Assembly: GCF_900090105.1 (NCBI RefSeq)
Contig: NZ_FMDM01000014.1
Location: 1 to 64,000 of the forward strand
Reading direction: 5' to 3'
Length of the DNA stretch: 64,000 bases
From: Micromonospora humi
GTDB lineage: Bacteria > Actinomycetota > Actinomycetes > Mycobacteriales > Micromonosporaceae
Position 1 is the first letter of the stretch. The number at the start of each line of letters is the position of its first letter. Shown in pieces: positions 32,927 to 40,294 of the stretch. A program made the position numbers and the translations under genes. Below the pieces are notes generated by a model. It saw only the letters and a list, made by a program, of their open reading frames with translations. It had not been told where the DNA came from and did not search any database.

Positions 32927-34126
32927 ATGGCTTCGGTGATCGTCAGCGGCGCGCGGACCCCGATGGGCCGCCTGCTGGGCAACCTCAAGGACCTCCCGGC
33001 GACCAGGCTCGGCGGCATCGCGATCAAGGCGGCGCTGGAGCGCGCCGGCGCGGCACCCGACCAGGTGCAGTACGTGATCATGGGGCAGGTGCTCCAGGCC
33101 GGCGCGGGCCAGATCCCGGCCCGGCAGGCCGCCGTCGAGGCCGGCATCCCGATGTCCACCCCGGCGCTGACCATCAACAAGGTCTGCCTCTCCGGCCTGG
33201 ACGCGATCGCGCTGGCCGACCAGCTCATCCGCGCCGGCGAGTTCGACATCGTGGTGGCCGGTGGCATGGAGTCGATGACCAACGCCCCGCACCTGCTGCT
33301 CGGGCAGCGCTCCGGCTACAAGTACGGCGACGTGACGGTCAAGGACCACATGGCGCTCGACGGCCTCACCGACGCCTGGGACTGCTGCTCCATGGGTGAG
33401 TCCACCGAGCGGCACGGCGCGCGGCACGGCATCGCCCGCGAGGAGCAGGACGCGTTCGCCGCCGCCAGCCACCAGCGCGCCGCCGCCGCCCAGAAGAACG
33501 GCCACTTCGCCGAGGAGATCACCCCGGTGATCATCCCGCAGCGCAAGGGTGACCCGCTCGTGGTCGGCGAGGACGAGGGCATCCGGCCGGACACCACCGC
33601 CGAGTCGCTGGGCAGGCTGCGCCCCGCCTTCACCAAGGACGGCACCATCACCGCCGGCAGCTCCTCCCCGATCTCCGACGGCGCCGCCGCGGTGGTCGTG
33701 ATGAGCAAGGCCAAGGCGACCGAGCTGGGGCTCACCTGGCTGGCCGAGATCGGCGCGCACGGCAACGTGGCCGGGCCGGACAACTCCCTGCACTCGCAGC
33801 CGTCGAACGCCATCAACCACGCCCTGAAGAAGGGCGGCCTGGGCATCGACGACCTCGACCTCATCGAGATCAACGAGGCGTTCGCCGCGGTCGGCATCCA
33901 GTCCACCCGTGACCTCGGGATCAGCCCGGACAAGGTCAACGTCAACGGCGGCGCCATCGCGCTCGGCCACCCGATCGGCATGTCCGGCGCCCGACTGGTG
34001 CTCACGCTCGCGCTGGAGCTGAAGCGGCGGGGTGGCGGCACCGGCGCGGCCGCGCTCTGCGGTGGCGGCGGCCAGGGTGACGCGCTGATCATCCACGTGC
34101 CGACGGGCGGCGAGTCGCACGCGTGA
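32927..34126 (+). CDS. Acetyl-CoA C-acetyltransferase (thiolase)
   Basis: A 399-residue thiolase that joins two acetyl-CoA to acetoacetyl-CoA or runs in reverse. The nucleophile is Cys87 in [33 protein letters not shown] and the second Cys in [11 protein letters not shown] complete the active site. A good ribosome site (CGGAGG) lies 5 bases before the ATG. The stop overlaps the meaB start (GTGA), so the two are co-translated. In Streptomyces the same order epimerase, thiolase, meaB follows scy and filP. Confidence 0.94.
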   Translation: MASVIVSGARTPMGRLLGNLKDLPATRLGGIAIKAALERAGAAPDQVQYVIMGQVLQAGAGQIPARQAAVEAGIPMSTPALTINKVCLSGLDAIALADQLIRAGEFDIVVAGGMESMTNAPHLLLGQRSGYKYGDVTVKDHMALDGLTDAWDCCSMGESTERHGARHGIAREEQDAFAAASHQRAAAAQKNGHFAEEITPVIIPQRKGDPLVVGEDEGIRPDTTAESLGRLRPAFTKDGTITAGSSSPISDGAAAVVVMSKAKATELGLTWLAEIGAHGNVAGPDNSLHSQPSNAINHALKKGGLGIDDLDLIEINEAFAAVGIQSTRDLGISPDKVNVNGGAIALGHPIGMSGARLVLTLALELKRRGGGTGAAALCGGGGQGDALIIHVPTGGESHA

Positions 34127-35115
34127 GTGACGTGACCAACCCGGGCCCCGGCCCGGTGCGCCGCAGCCGGGACGTACCCCTGCTGGTCGAGCGGGCCCGC
34201 GCGGGCGACCCCCGCGCGGTGGCCCGGCTGATCACCCTGGTCGAGTCCGGCGACGAGGTGCTGCCGCGGGTCGCGGCCGCGCTGGCGCCCTACGCCGGGC
34301 ACGCCCAGGTGGTCGGCCTGACCGGTTCGCCGGGCGTGGGCAAGTCGACCACCACGAACGAGCTGGTACGCGCCCTTCGGGCGCGCGGTCACCGGGTCGG
34401 CGTGCTGGCCATCGACCCGTCCAGCCCGTTCACCGGCGGGGCGATCCTCGGCGACCGGGTCCGGATGCAGGACCACGCCACCGACCCCGGGGTGTACATC
34501 CGTTCCATGTCCAGCCGGGGCCACCTCGGCGGGCTCTCCGCGGCCACGCCCCAGGCGGTCCGTGTGCTGGAGGGCGCCGGCTGCGACGTGGTGCTGGTCG
34601 AGACCGTCGGGGTCGGGCAGGCCGAGGTGGAGGTGGCCTCGCTGGCCGACACCACGCTGGTCCTGCTCGCCCCGGGCATGGGCGACGCGATCCAGGCGGT
34701 CAAGGCCGGCATCCTGGAGATCGCCGACGTCTTCGTGGTCAACAAGGCCGACCGGGACGGTGTCGACGCCACCGTGCGCGACATCCAGGGCATGATCGCG
34801 CTCGGCGAGCGCGGCCCGGGGGAGTGGCGCCCGCAGGTGGTGCGTGCGATCGCCGCCCGGGCCGAGGGCATCGACGACATCGCGGCCGCGATCGACAAGC
34901 ACCGCGACTGGCTGGAGCAGCACGACGAGCTGCGCCGCCGCCGGGAGGCGCGGGCCGCCGCCGAGATCGAGGCCATCGCGCTCGGCGCCCTCCGCGCCAA
35001 GATCGGTTCGCTGCGCGACGGTACGCAGCTCCCGTCGCTCGCCGCCAAGGTGGCCGAGGGCACCCTTGATCCGTACGCCGCGGCGGACGAGTTGCTGACC
35101 CAGCTCGGCACCTGA
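34123..35115 (+). CDS. meaB: MeaB-type GTPase, B12-mutase chaperone
   Basis: A 330-residue G3E GTPase that loads and protects adenosylcobalamin in acyl-CoA mutases. Walker A is [12 protein letters not shown], followed by [21 protein letters not shown] (in parts), the switch [12 protein letters not shown] and the guanine motif NKAD. A C-terminal helical dimerisation arm follows. It starts at GTG inside the thiolase stop. Likely clients are Ecm (13364) and the mutase large subunit (36149). Confidence 0.94.
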   Translation: MSDVTNPGPGPVRRSRDVPLLVERARAGDPRAVARLITLVESGDEVLPRVAAALAPYAGHAQVVGLTGSPGVGKSTTTNELVRALRARGHRVGVLAIDPSSPFTGGAILGDRVRMQDHATDPGVYIRSMSSRGHLGGLSAATPQAVRVLEGAGCDVVLVETVGVGQAEVEVASLADTTLVLLAPGMGDAIQAVKAGILEIADVFVVNKADRDGVDATVRDIQGMIALGERGPGEWRPQVVRAIAARAEGIDDIAAAIDKHRDWLEQHDELRRRREARAAAEIEAIALGALRAKIGSLRDGTQLPSLAAKVAEGTLDPYAAADELLTQLGT

Positions 35116-35164
35116 ACCGCTACGCTCCCGGGGTCTGGTTGGGCGAGGGGGATGGGGAGCAGGC

Positions 35165-35578
35165 GTGGAGCACGAGGCTACGCAGGAGCTGTCGATGACG
35201 CCGGACGCCACCGCGGGCGGGACGACGCACGTCGCCGACGAGGTGGTGGAGAAGATCGCGGTGGCCGCCGCGAAGTCCGTCCCCGGCGTGGCCGAGCTGG
35301 GTGGTGACGTGGCCCGGTTCTTCAACGCCGTGTTCGACCGGGTCGGTCTGGACCAGCTCGGCGACGCCCGACGGGGCTGCTCGGCGCACGTCACCGACGG
35401 CGCGGCGGTGGTCAACCTGGTCATCGTGATCGACGGTGGTCACCCGGTGCCACAGGTCACCGACGGCGTGCGGGCCGCTGTCACGTCCGCGGTCGAGGCG
35501 TACGGGCTGCGCGTCGACGAGATCAACATCCGGGTGGACGACGTGGCGATCGGTGCCCCGGGCACGTCGCTCAGCTGA
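35165..35578 (+). CDS. Asp23/Gls24-family envelope stress protein
   Basis: A 137-residue protein that starts at GTG after GGGGAGCAGGC. The Asp23 domain (about 20-130) has ADEVVEKIAVAAAKSVPGV, then VNLVIVIDGGHPVPQVTDGVRAAV (in parts) and VDEINIRVDDV. Members attach to the membrane through partner proteins and respond to envelope stress; none of the usual partners (AmaP, DUF2273) is next to it. It lies 49 bases after meaB and may share its transcript. Confidence 0.85.
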   Translation: MEHEATQELSMTPDATAGGTTHVADEVVEKIAVAAAKSVPGVAELGGDVARFFNAVFDRVGLDQLGDARRGCSAHVTDGAAVVNLVIVIDGGHPVPQVTDGVRAAVTSAVEAYGLRVDEINIRVDDVAIGAPGTSLS

Positions 35579-35775
35579 TTCCGTCCTCCGGACGCCGGCC
35601 CGCCCGCCCGGGCGGTACGTCACCGCCCCCGCGCCGTACGCGGACCGTGGGTGGAACACCATGGGTGTGTTCGAGGCACCGCGAACGCGTCGAACGGACA
35701 TGCAGGCCCACCGGACGCGAGGCAACGGCGGGTGCCTGAGTCATCCTCGTCGTCGGCTCGACAGGCGCCCAGCCT

Positions 35776-35839
35776 GGCGTTGATCAACGCCGGTACGCCG
35801 AAGTGGCGGTGTCACGCCGGTGGGGATCCCGCCACTTCG
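35776..35839. repeat. Adjacent palindromes (16-bp perfect plus 11-bp arms)
   Basis: GGCGTTGATCAACGCC is a perfect palindrome. Seven bases on, CGAAGTGGCGG and its complement flank a 19-base loop. The pair could form two neighbouring hairpins; no gene lies there. Confidence 0.6.
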
Positions 35840-36078
35840 ACGAACTGGCGTCGGTTGCGAGTCGGCCCGTGACTCGGGGCGTCGGGGCTGACGGGCCAGG
35901 TCGGGACGATGCCCGAGGCTGGTCGGTCGGGTCAGGCGTCGTGGGGGCGGACCAGCTCGACCTCGTCGCCGGGCAGCAGGTCCACCTCGCCCGTCGGGCC
36001 GTGGACCTCCGTGTCGGCCGAGGACGCGGGCCGGCCACGACGGGCCCTGCTCGCGGGTTACCGGCCGGTACGCCCGTC

Positions 36079-36110
36079 CTTAGCGATCGTTCAGGTGCAC
36101 GTTCTACACT
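36079..36110 (+). promoter_or_regulatory. Operator-like site and -10 box of the mutase gene
   Basis: CTTAGCGATCGTTCAG (36079-36094) overlaps the expected -35 region of a promoter whose -10 box is TACACT (36105-36110). Transcription would start near 36117, giving a leader of about 30 bases with the ribosome site GAGGAGG. It is the reference copy for the CTTARCGRYYGTTCRG set. Confidence 0.6.
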
Positions 36111-36148
36111 CGGTCTTCTGACGAGGACTTCGAGGAGGAGCTCCGCGC

Positions 36149-37837
36149 ATGGACGCTGACGAGATCGCCGCTGGCCGTGCCCGCTGGCAGGCCCGCTACG
36201 ACGCCGCCCGCAAGCGCGACGCGGACTTCACCACGCTCTCCGGGCTGCCGGTCGACCCGGTGTACGGCCCGCCGGAGGGGACCGCGTACCCGGGCTTCGA
36301 GCGGATCGGCTGGCCGGGCGAGTTCCCGTACACCCGGGGTCTGCACCCCACCGGCTACCGCGGACGGGCCTGGACCATCCGGCAGTTCGCCGGCTTCGGC
36401 AACGCCCGGCAGACCAACGAGCGCTACAAGATGATCCTCGGCGCCGGTGGCGGCGGGCTCTCCGTCGCCTTCGACATGCCGACGCTGATGGGGCGCGACT
36501 CGGACGACCCGCAGTCGCTCGGCGAGGTCGGTCACTGCGGCGTGGCGGTCGACTCGGCCGCCGACATGGAGGTGCTCTTCGACGGCATCGACCTGGCCGG
36601 CGTCACCACCTCGATGACCATCTCCGGCCCGGCCGTGCCGGTCTTCTGCATGTACCTGGTGGCCGCCGAGCGGCAGGGCGCCGACCTGTCCACGCTGGAC
36701 GGCACGCTGCAGACCGACATCTTCAAGGAGTACATCGCGCAGAAGGAGTGGCTCTTCGACCCCGAGCCGCACCTGCGCCTGATCGGCGACCTGATGGAAT
36801 ACTGCGCCGCCGAGATCCCGCGCTACAAGCCGCTCTCGGTCTCCGGCTACCACATCCGGGAGGCCGGCTCGACCGCCGCGCAGGAGCTGGCGTACACGCT
36901 GGCCGACGGCTTCGGCTACGTCGAGCTGGGCCTGTCGCGCGGGTTGGACGTCAACGTCTTCGCCCCCGGGCTGAGCTTCTTCTTCGACTCGCACCTCGAC
37001 TTCTTCGAGGAGATCGCCAAGTTCCGGGCCGCGCGCCGGATCTGGGCCCGCTGGCTGCGCGACGTCTACGGGGCCACCAGCGAGAAGGCGCAGTGGCTGC
37101 GGTTCCACACGCAGACCGCCGGGGTGTCGTTGACCGCCCAGCAGCCGGTCAACAACGTGGTACGCACCGCGGTGGAGGCGCTGGCGGCGGTGCTCGGCGG
37201 CACCAACTCGCTGCACACCAACGCGCTGGACGAGACGCTCGCGCTGCCCACCGACGAGTCCGCCGAGATCGCCCTGCGTACCCAGCAGGTGCTGATGGAG
37301 GAGACCGGGGTGACGAACGTGGCCGACCCGCTCGGCGGCGCCTGGTACGTCGAGGCGCTCACCGACCGGATCGAGGCCGAGGCGGAGGAGATCTTCGCGC
37401 GGATCAAGCAGCTCGGCGGCGAGGGTCCGCACCAGATCGGCCCGATGACGTCGGGCATCCTGCGCGGCATCGAGGACGGCTGGTTCACCGGGCACATCGC
37501 CGAGTCGGCGTTCGTCTACCAGCAGGCGCTGGAGAAGGGCGACAAGAAGATCGTCGGCGTGAACTGCCACACCGGCACGGTCGCCAAGGAGCTGGAGATC
37601 CTGCGTATCTCGCACGAGGTGGAGCTGGAGCAGCGCCGGGTGCTGGCCGAGCGCAAGTCGGTCCGCGACGACGCCGCGGTCACCGCCGCCGTACGCCACA
37701 TGGTGGAGGTCAGCCGCACCGGGGAGAACATGATCCCGGCGATGCTGGACGCGGTCCGCGCCGAGGCCACCCTGGGCGAGATCTGCGACGCGCTGCGCGG
37801 CGAGTGGGGCGTCTACCGGGAGCCCGCCCGTTTCTAG
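36149..37837 (+). CDS. icmA: Isobutyryl-CoA-type mutase large subunit (IcmA-like)
   Basis: A 562-residue TIM-barrel subunit of a B12-dependent acyl-CoA mutase, lacking the B12-binding domain. Relatives begin [12 protein letters not shown] and [15 protein letters not shown]. Methylmalonyl-CoA mutases have Tyr89 and Arg207 to hold the substrate carboxylate; here the aligned residues are Phe80 (TIRQF) and Gln198 (YIAQK). These are the same residues at the same numbers as described for isobutyryl-CoA mutase, so butyryl-/isobutyryl-CoA is the probable substrate pair. The small IcmB-type B12 subunit must be encoded elsewhere. A 2-hydroxyisobutyryl-CoA mutase is less likely because that group has Ile at the Phe position. 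Confidence 0.87.
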   Translation: MDADEIAAGRARWQARYDAARKRDADFTTLSGLPVDPVYGPPEGTAYPGFERIGWPGEFPYTRGLHPTGYRGRAWTIRQFAGFGNARQTNERYKMILGAGGGGLSVAFDMPTLMGRDSDDPQSLGEVGHCGVAVDSAADMEVLFDGIDLAGVTTSMTISGPAVPVFCMYLVAAERQGADLSTLDGTLQTDIFKEYIAQKEWLFDPEPHLRLIGDLMEYCAAEIPRYKPLSVSGYHIREAGSTAAQELAYTLADGFGYVELGLSRGLDVNVFAPGLSFFFDSHLDFFEEIAKFRAARRIWARWLRDVYGATSEKAQWLRFHTQTAGVSLTAQQPVNNVVRTAVEALAAVLGGTNSLHTNALDETLALPTDESAEIALRTQQVLMEETGVTNVADPLGGAWYVEALTDRIEAEAEEIFARIKQLGGEGPHQIGPMTSGILRGIEDGWFTGHIAESAFVYQQALEKGDKKIVGVNCHTGTVAKELEILRISHEVELEQRRVLAERKSVRDDAAVTAAVRHMVEVSRTGENMIPAMLDAVRAEATLGEICDALRGEWGVYREPARF

Positions 37838-37858
37838 CGTCTGAGCAGGGGTGAGAGT

Positions 37859-37876
37859 CGCAACGTCGCCGTTGCG
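37859..37876. terminator. Short hairpin after the mutase gene
   Basis: CGCAACG and CGTTGCG flank a TCGC loop, 22 bases after the stop codon. It is a modest terminator candidate. Confidence 0.5.
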
Positions 37877-37918
37877 GCTGAGCGGAGTTCGGTGCGGCAC
37901 GTGCGAGACTAGACAACC

Positions 37919-38836
37919 ATGAGCGACCCACGGATCACCTCGTCGATCTTCACCCGCGGCGCGGTCGACCTCAGCGCGCTGCGCACCCCCGCACCGGCCG
38001 ACACCCCTCCCGCCACACCGTCCCAGGGCGCCCCACCCGCCGGGCTGCCGGGCAGCCCGGCGGGCTCGGCCGCCGTGATCGACGTGACCGAGGCGAACAT
38101 CCAGTCCGAGGTGCTCGAACGCTCGCTCAGCACACCGGTCGTGGTCTTCTTCGGCGCCGCCGGTTACCCGGAGAGCGACCAGTTCGCCCCGGTGCTGGAG
38201 AAGCTGGCCGCCGAGGGCGCCGGAGCGTGGCTCCTGGCCCGGGTCGACGTGCAGCAGCAGCCCCGGCTCGCGCAGATGTTCCAGCTCCAGGCGCTGCCCA
38301 CCACCTACGCCATCGTCGGTGGCCGCCCGGTCGACGCCTTTCCCGGCCCGCTGCCCGAGTCGGAGTTGCGCAAGTGGCTCCAGGCCGTGCTCAAGGCCGC
38401 CGGGGTCAGCGTGGCCGAGCCGGAGGATCCGAGGCTCGACGCGGCCGACGACGCGCTGATGAGCGGCGACCTCGACGCCGCCGAGGCGGAATACCGGAAG
38501 ATCCTGGCCGAGTCCCCGGCCGACGCGGCGGCGGAGGCCGGCCTGGCGCAGGTCGGGTTGGCCCGTCGGGTGGCCGGCGCGGACCCGCAGGGCGCGCTCG
38601 ACGCCGCGGCGGCCGCCCCCGACGACGTGGACGCCCAGTTGCTGGCCGCGGACATCGAGGTGCTCAGCGGCCTGGCCGAGCAGGCCTACCAGCGCCTGGT
38701 CGCCACCGTCCGCCGGACCGCCGGCGAGGAGCGGGACCGGGTACGCCAGCACCTGATCGCCCTGTTCACCATCGCCGGCCCGGACGACCCCGCCGTGGCC
38801 TCCGCCCGACGCGCACTGGCCAGCGCGTTGTTCTGA
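37919..38836 (+). CDS. YbbN/CnoX-like thioredoxin-fold protein with TPR tail
   Basis: A 305-residue protein. After a Pro/Ala-rich start, a thioredoxin domain (about 50-165) contains VVVFFGAAGYPESDQFAPVL; the usual WCxxC is replaced by GAAGY, so it cannot do dithiol chemistry. LQALPTTYAIVGG has the cis-Pro. The C-terminal half is TPR-like helices (AEYRKILAESP). This matches actinobacterial tetratricopeptide co-chaperedoxins that hold unfolded proteins. It starts at ATG. Confidence 0.85.
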   Translation: MSDPRITSSIFTRGAVDLSALRTPAPADTPPATPSQGAPPAGLPGSPAGSAAVIDVTEANIQSEVLERSLSTPVVVFFGAAGYPESDQFAPVLEKLAAEGAGAWLLARVDVQQQPRLAQMFQLQALPTTYAIVGGRPVDAFPGPLPESELRKWLQAVLKAAGVSVAEPEDPRLDAADDALMSGDLDAAEAEYRKILAESPADAAAEAGLAQVGLARRVAGADPQGALDAAAAAPDDVDAQLLAADIEVLSGLAEQAYQRLVATVRRTAGEERDRVRQHLIALFTIAGPDDPAVASARRALASALF

Positions 38837-38904
38837 ACCCGACGCACACCCGCGCGGGCCGGCGCACCGCCGGCCCGCCCGACCACCGAGGACGGGAGCT
38901 CATG

Positions 38905-40113
38905 ATGCGCCGGATCGCCGTCCTCGACGCGCCGACGAACCTCGGGCTGCGCCCGCCCACGGCCAGCTCCGTCCCCGGCTGCGGCAAGGCGCCCGGCGCG
39001 CTGCGCGACCACGGGCTGCTGGCCCGGCTGCGGGCCCGCGACGCCGGCTGCCTCACCTCGCCCCGGTACGACCCCGGTGACTGGCGCCCGGGCGACGGCG
39101 TCTGCCACGCGCCGGAGATCTCCGCGTACTCGGTGGCGCTGGCCGACCGGATCGGCGCCATCATCGACCGTGGCGAGTTCCCGCTGGTGCTCGGCGGGGA
39201 CTGCTCGGTGCTGCTCGGTTCGGCGCTGGCCATGCACCGGCTCGGCGAGGCGGTCGGCGGGCGGATCGGGCTGGTCTTCGTCGACGGCCACTCCGACTTC
39301 CGGCACCCCGGCAACGCCTCGTACGTCGGTGCCGCGGCCGGGGAGGACCTGGCGCTGGTCACCGGGCGGGGGCAGCCCGACCTGGCCGCGATCGAGGGGC
39401 GCCGCCCCTACTTCCGGGACGTCGACGTGGTGGTGCTCGGCATCCGCGCGCAGGACGAGTACCGGCTCGACCTGCAGGCCGCCGGCATCACGACCCGGCC
39501 GGTGCCGGCGCTGCGCGCGGAGGGTGCCGCCCGGACCGCGCAGTGGGCGCACGAGCAGCTCGTGGACTGCGCCGGTTACTGGGTGCACATCGACGTGGAC
39601 GTGCTCGACCCGGCGGTGATGCCGGCCGTCGACGCGCCCGACCCCGGCGGGATCGCCTTCGCCGAGCTGGAGATCCTGCTCGCCGGGCTGGTCGACACCC
39701 CGCACTGCCTCGGCGTCGAGCTGACCGTCTTCGACCCGGACTACGACCCGGACGGCGCGTACGCGGCGGAGATCGTGAACACCGTGGTGGCCGGCCTCGC
39801 CCCGGTCGCCGCCCCGGGAGCGGTGCCGCCCCGGCTGCTGCCGGCCGGGCCGGTCGCCCCGGCGCCCCGCGCGGGCACGAGCCACCCGGCCGAACGTGTC
39901 GCGGCGGGCGTGCCCGCGCCCGCCGTCGCGACCGACCCGATCGGCCCGCCGGCCGCCCCGGAGGGCGTCGAGCGCGACCCGGCGCCGGAGGCGCCCGGTG
40001 GCGGGGAACCCCGGTCGGCGGTCGGCCCCGGCCTGCTCCGCCGGGTCGCGGTCCCCGACGCGGACGCGGCCCCGATCGGGGAGGCGTCTGCCGTCGGCGA
40101 CGGCACCGACTGA
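38905..40113 (+). CDS. Arginase-family protein with altered metal site
   Basis: A 402-residue protein. The first 300 residues are the ureohydrolase fold with VLGGDCSVLLG, VFVDGHSDFRHP and HIDVDVLDPAVMP. In arginases and agmatinases the first motif is GGDH; here the metal-binding His is Cys. The other ligands (Asp-His-Asp and Asp-Asp) are kept. The last 100 residues are Pro/Ala/Gly-rich and not part of the enzyme. GGGAG lies 6 bases before the ATG at 38905; the preceding ATG is too close to it. The substrate is unknown. Confidence 0.82.
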   Translation: MRRIAVLDAPTNLGLRPPTASSVPGCGKAPGALRDHGLLARLRARDAGCLTSPRYDPGDWRPGDGVCHAPEISAYSVALADRIGAIIDRGEFPLVLGGDCSVLLGSALAMHRLGEAVGGRIGLVFVDGHSDFRHPGNASYVGAAAGEDLALVTGRGQPDLAAIEGRRPYFRDVDVVVLGIRAQDEYRLDLQAAGITTRPVPALRAEGAARTAQWAHEQLVDCAGYWVHIDVDVLDPAVMPAVDAPDPGGIAFAELEILLAGLVDTPHCLGVELTVFDPDYDPDGAYAAEIVNTVVAGLAPVAAPGAVPPRLLPAGPVAPAPRAGTSHPAERVAAGVPAPAVATDPIGPPAAPEGVERDPAPEAPGGGEPRSAVGPGLLRRVAVPDADAAPIGEASAVGDGTD

Positions 40114-40158
40114 CCGGGCGGCGGAGCCGGGCGGACAGCGCGCCCAGTGCCTCCGCCG

Positions 40159-40269
40159 CCGACCTCGGTCGGTGGGACGCCGTCGGCTCGCCGGGCCGAC
40201 CTCGGTCGGTGGGACGCCGTCGGCTCGCCGGCCGACCTCGGTCGGTGGGACGCCGGTGGGGTCGCCGGG
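40159..40269. repeat. Three tandem 36-37-bp hairpin repeats
   Basis: Three copies start at 40159, 40196 and 40232. Each begins CCGACCTCGGTCGG, a 6-base stem with a 2-base loop, and continues TGGGACGCCG. They fill most of the 181-base gap between convergent genes and may end transcription from both sides. Confidence 0.8.
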
Positions 40270-40294
40270 CCGCTCCCGGTCGGACGCCTCCGGG

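Larger units (their letters stand above)
35579..36148. other. 570-bp intergenic region without a supported gene
   Basis: The region lies before the mutase gene. It contains a perfect 16-base palindrome (35776-35791), an 11-base inverted repeat (35799-35839), and the mutase operator and promoter at its end. A short minus-strand stretch near 35940-36025 reads GEVDLLPGDEVELVRPHDA to a stop but has no usable start, so it may be a gene remnant. Confidence 0.6.

Noticed and set aside
35940-36025. A small minus-strand gene ending in VELVRPHDA
   Set aside because: The reading looks protein-like, but a stop codon lies close upstream and the only GTG would give about 17 residues.
36149-37837. Annotation as methylmalonyl-CoA mutase
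   Set aside because: Phe80 and Gln198 replace the Tyr and Arg needed to hold the methylmalonyl carboxylate.
40159-40269. A short CRISPR array
   Set aside because: The three units follow each other without unique spacers, and no cas genes are present.
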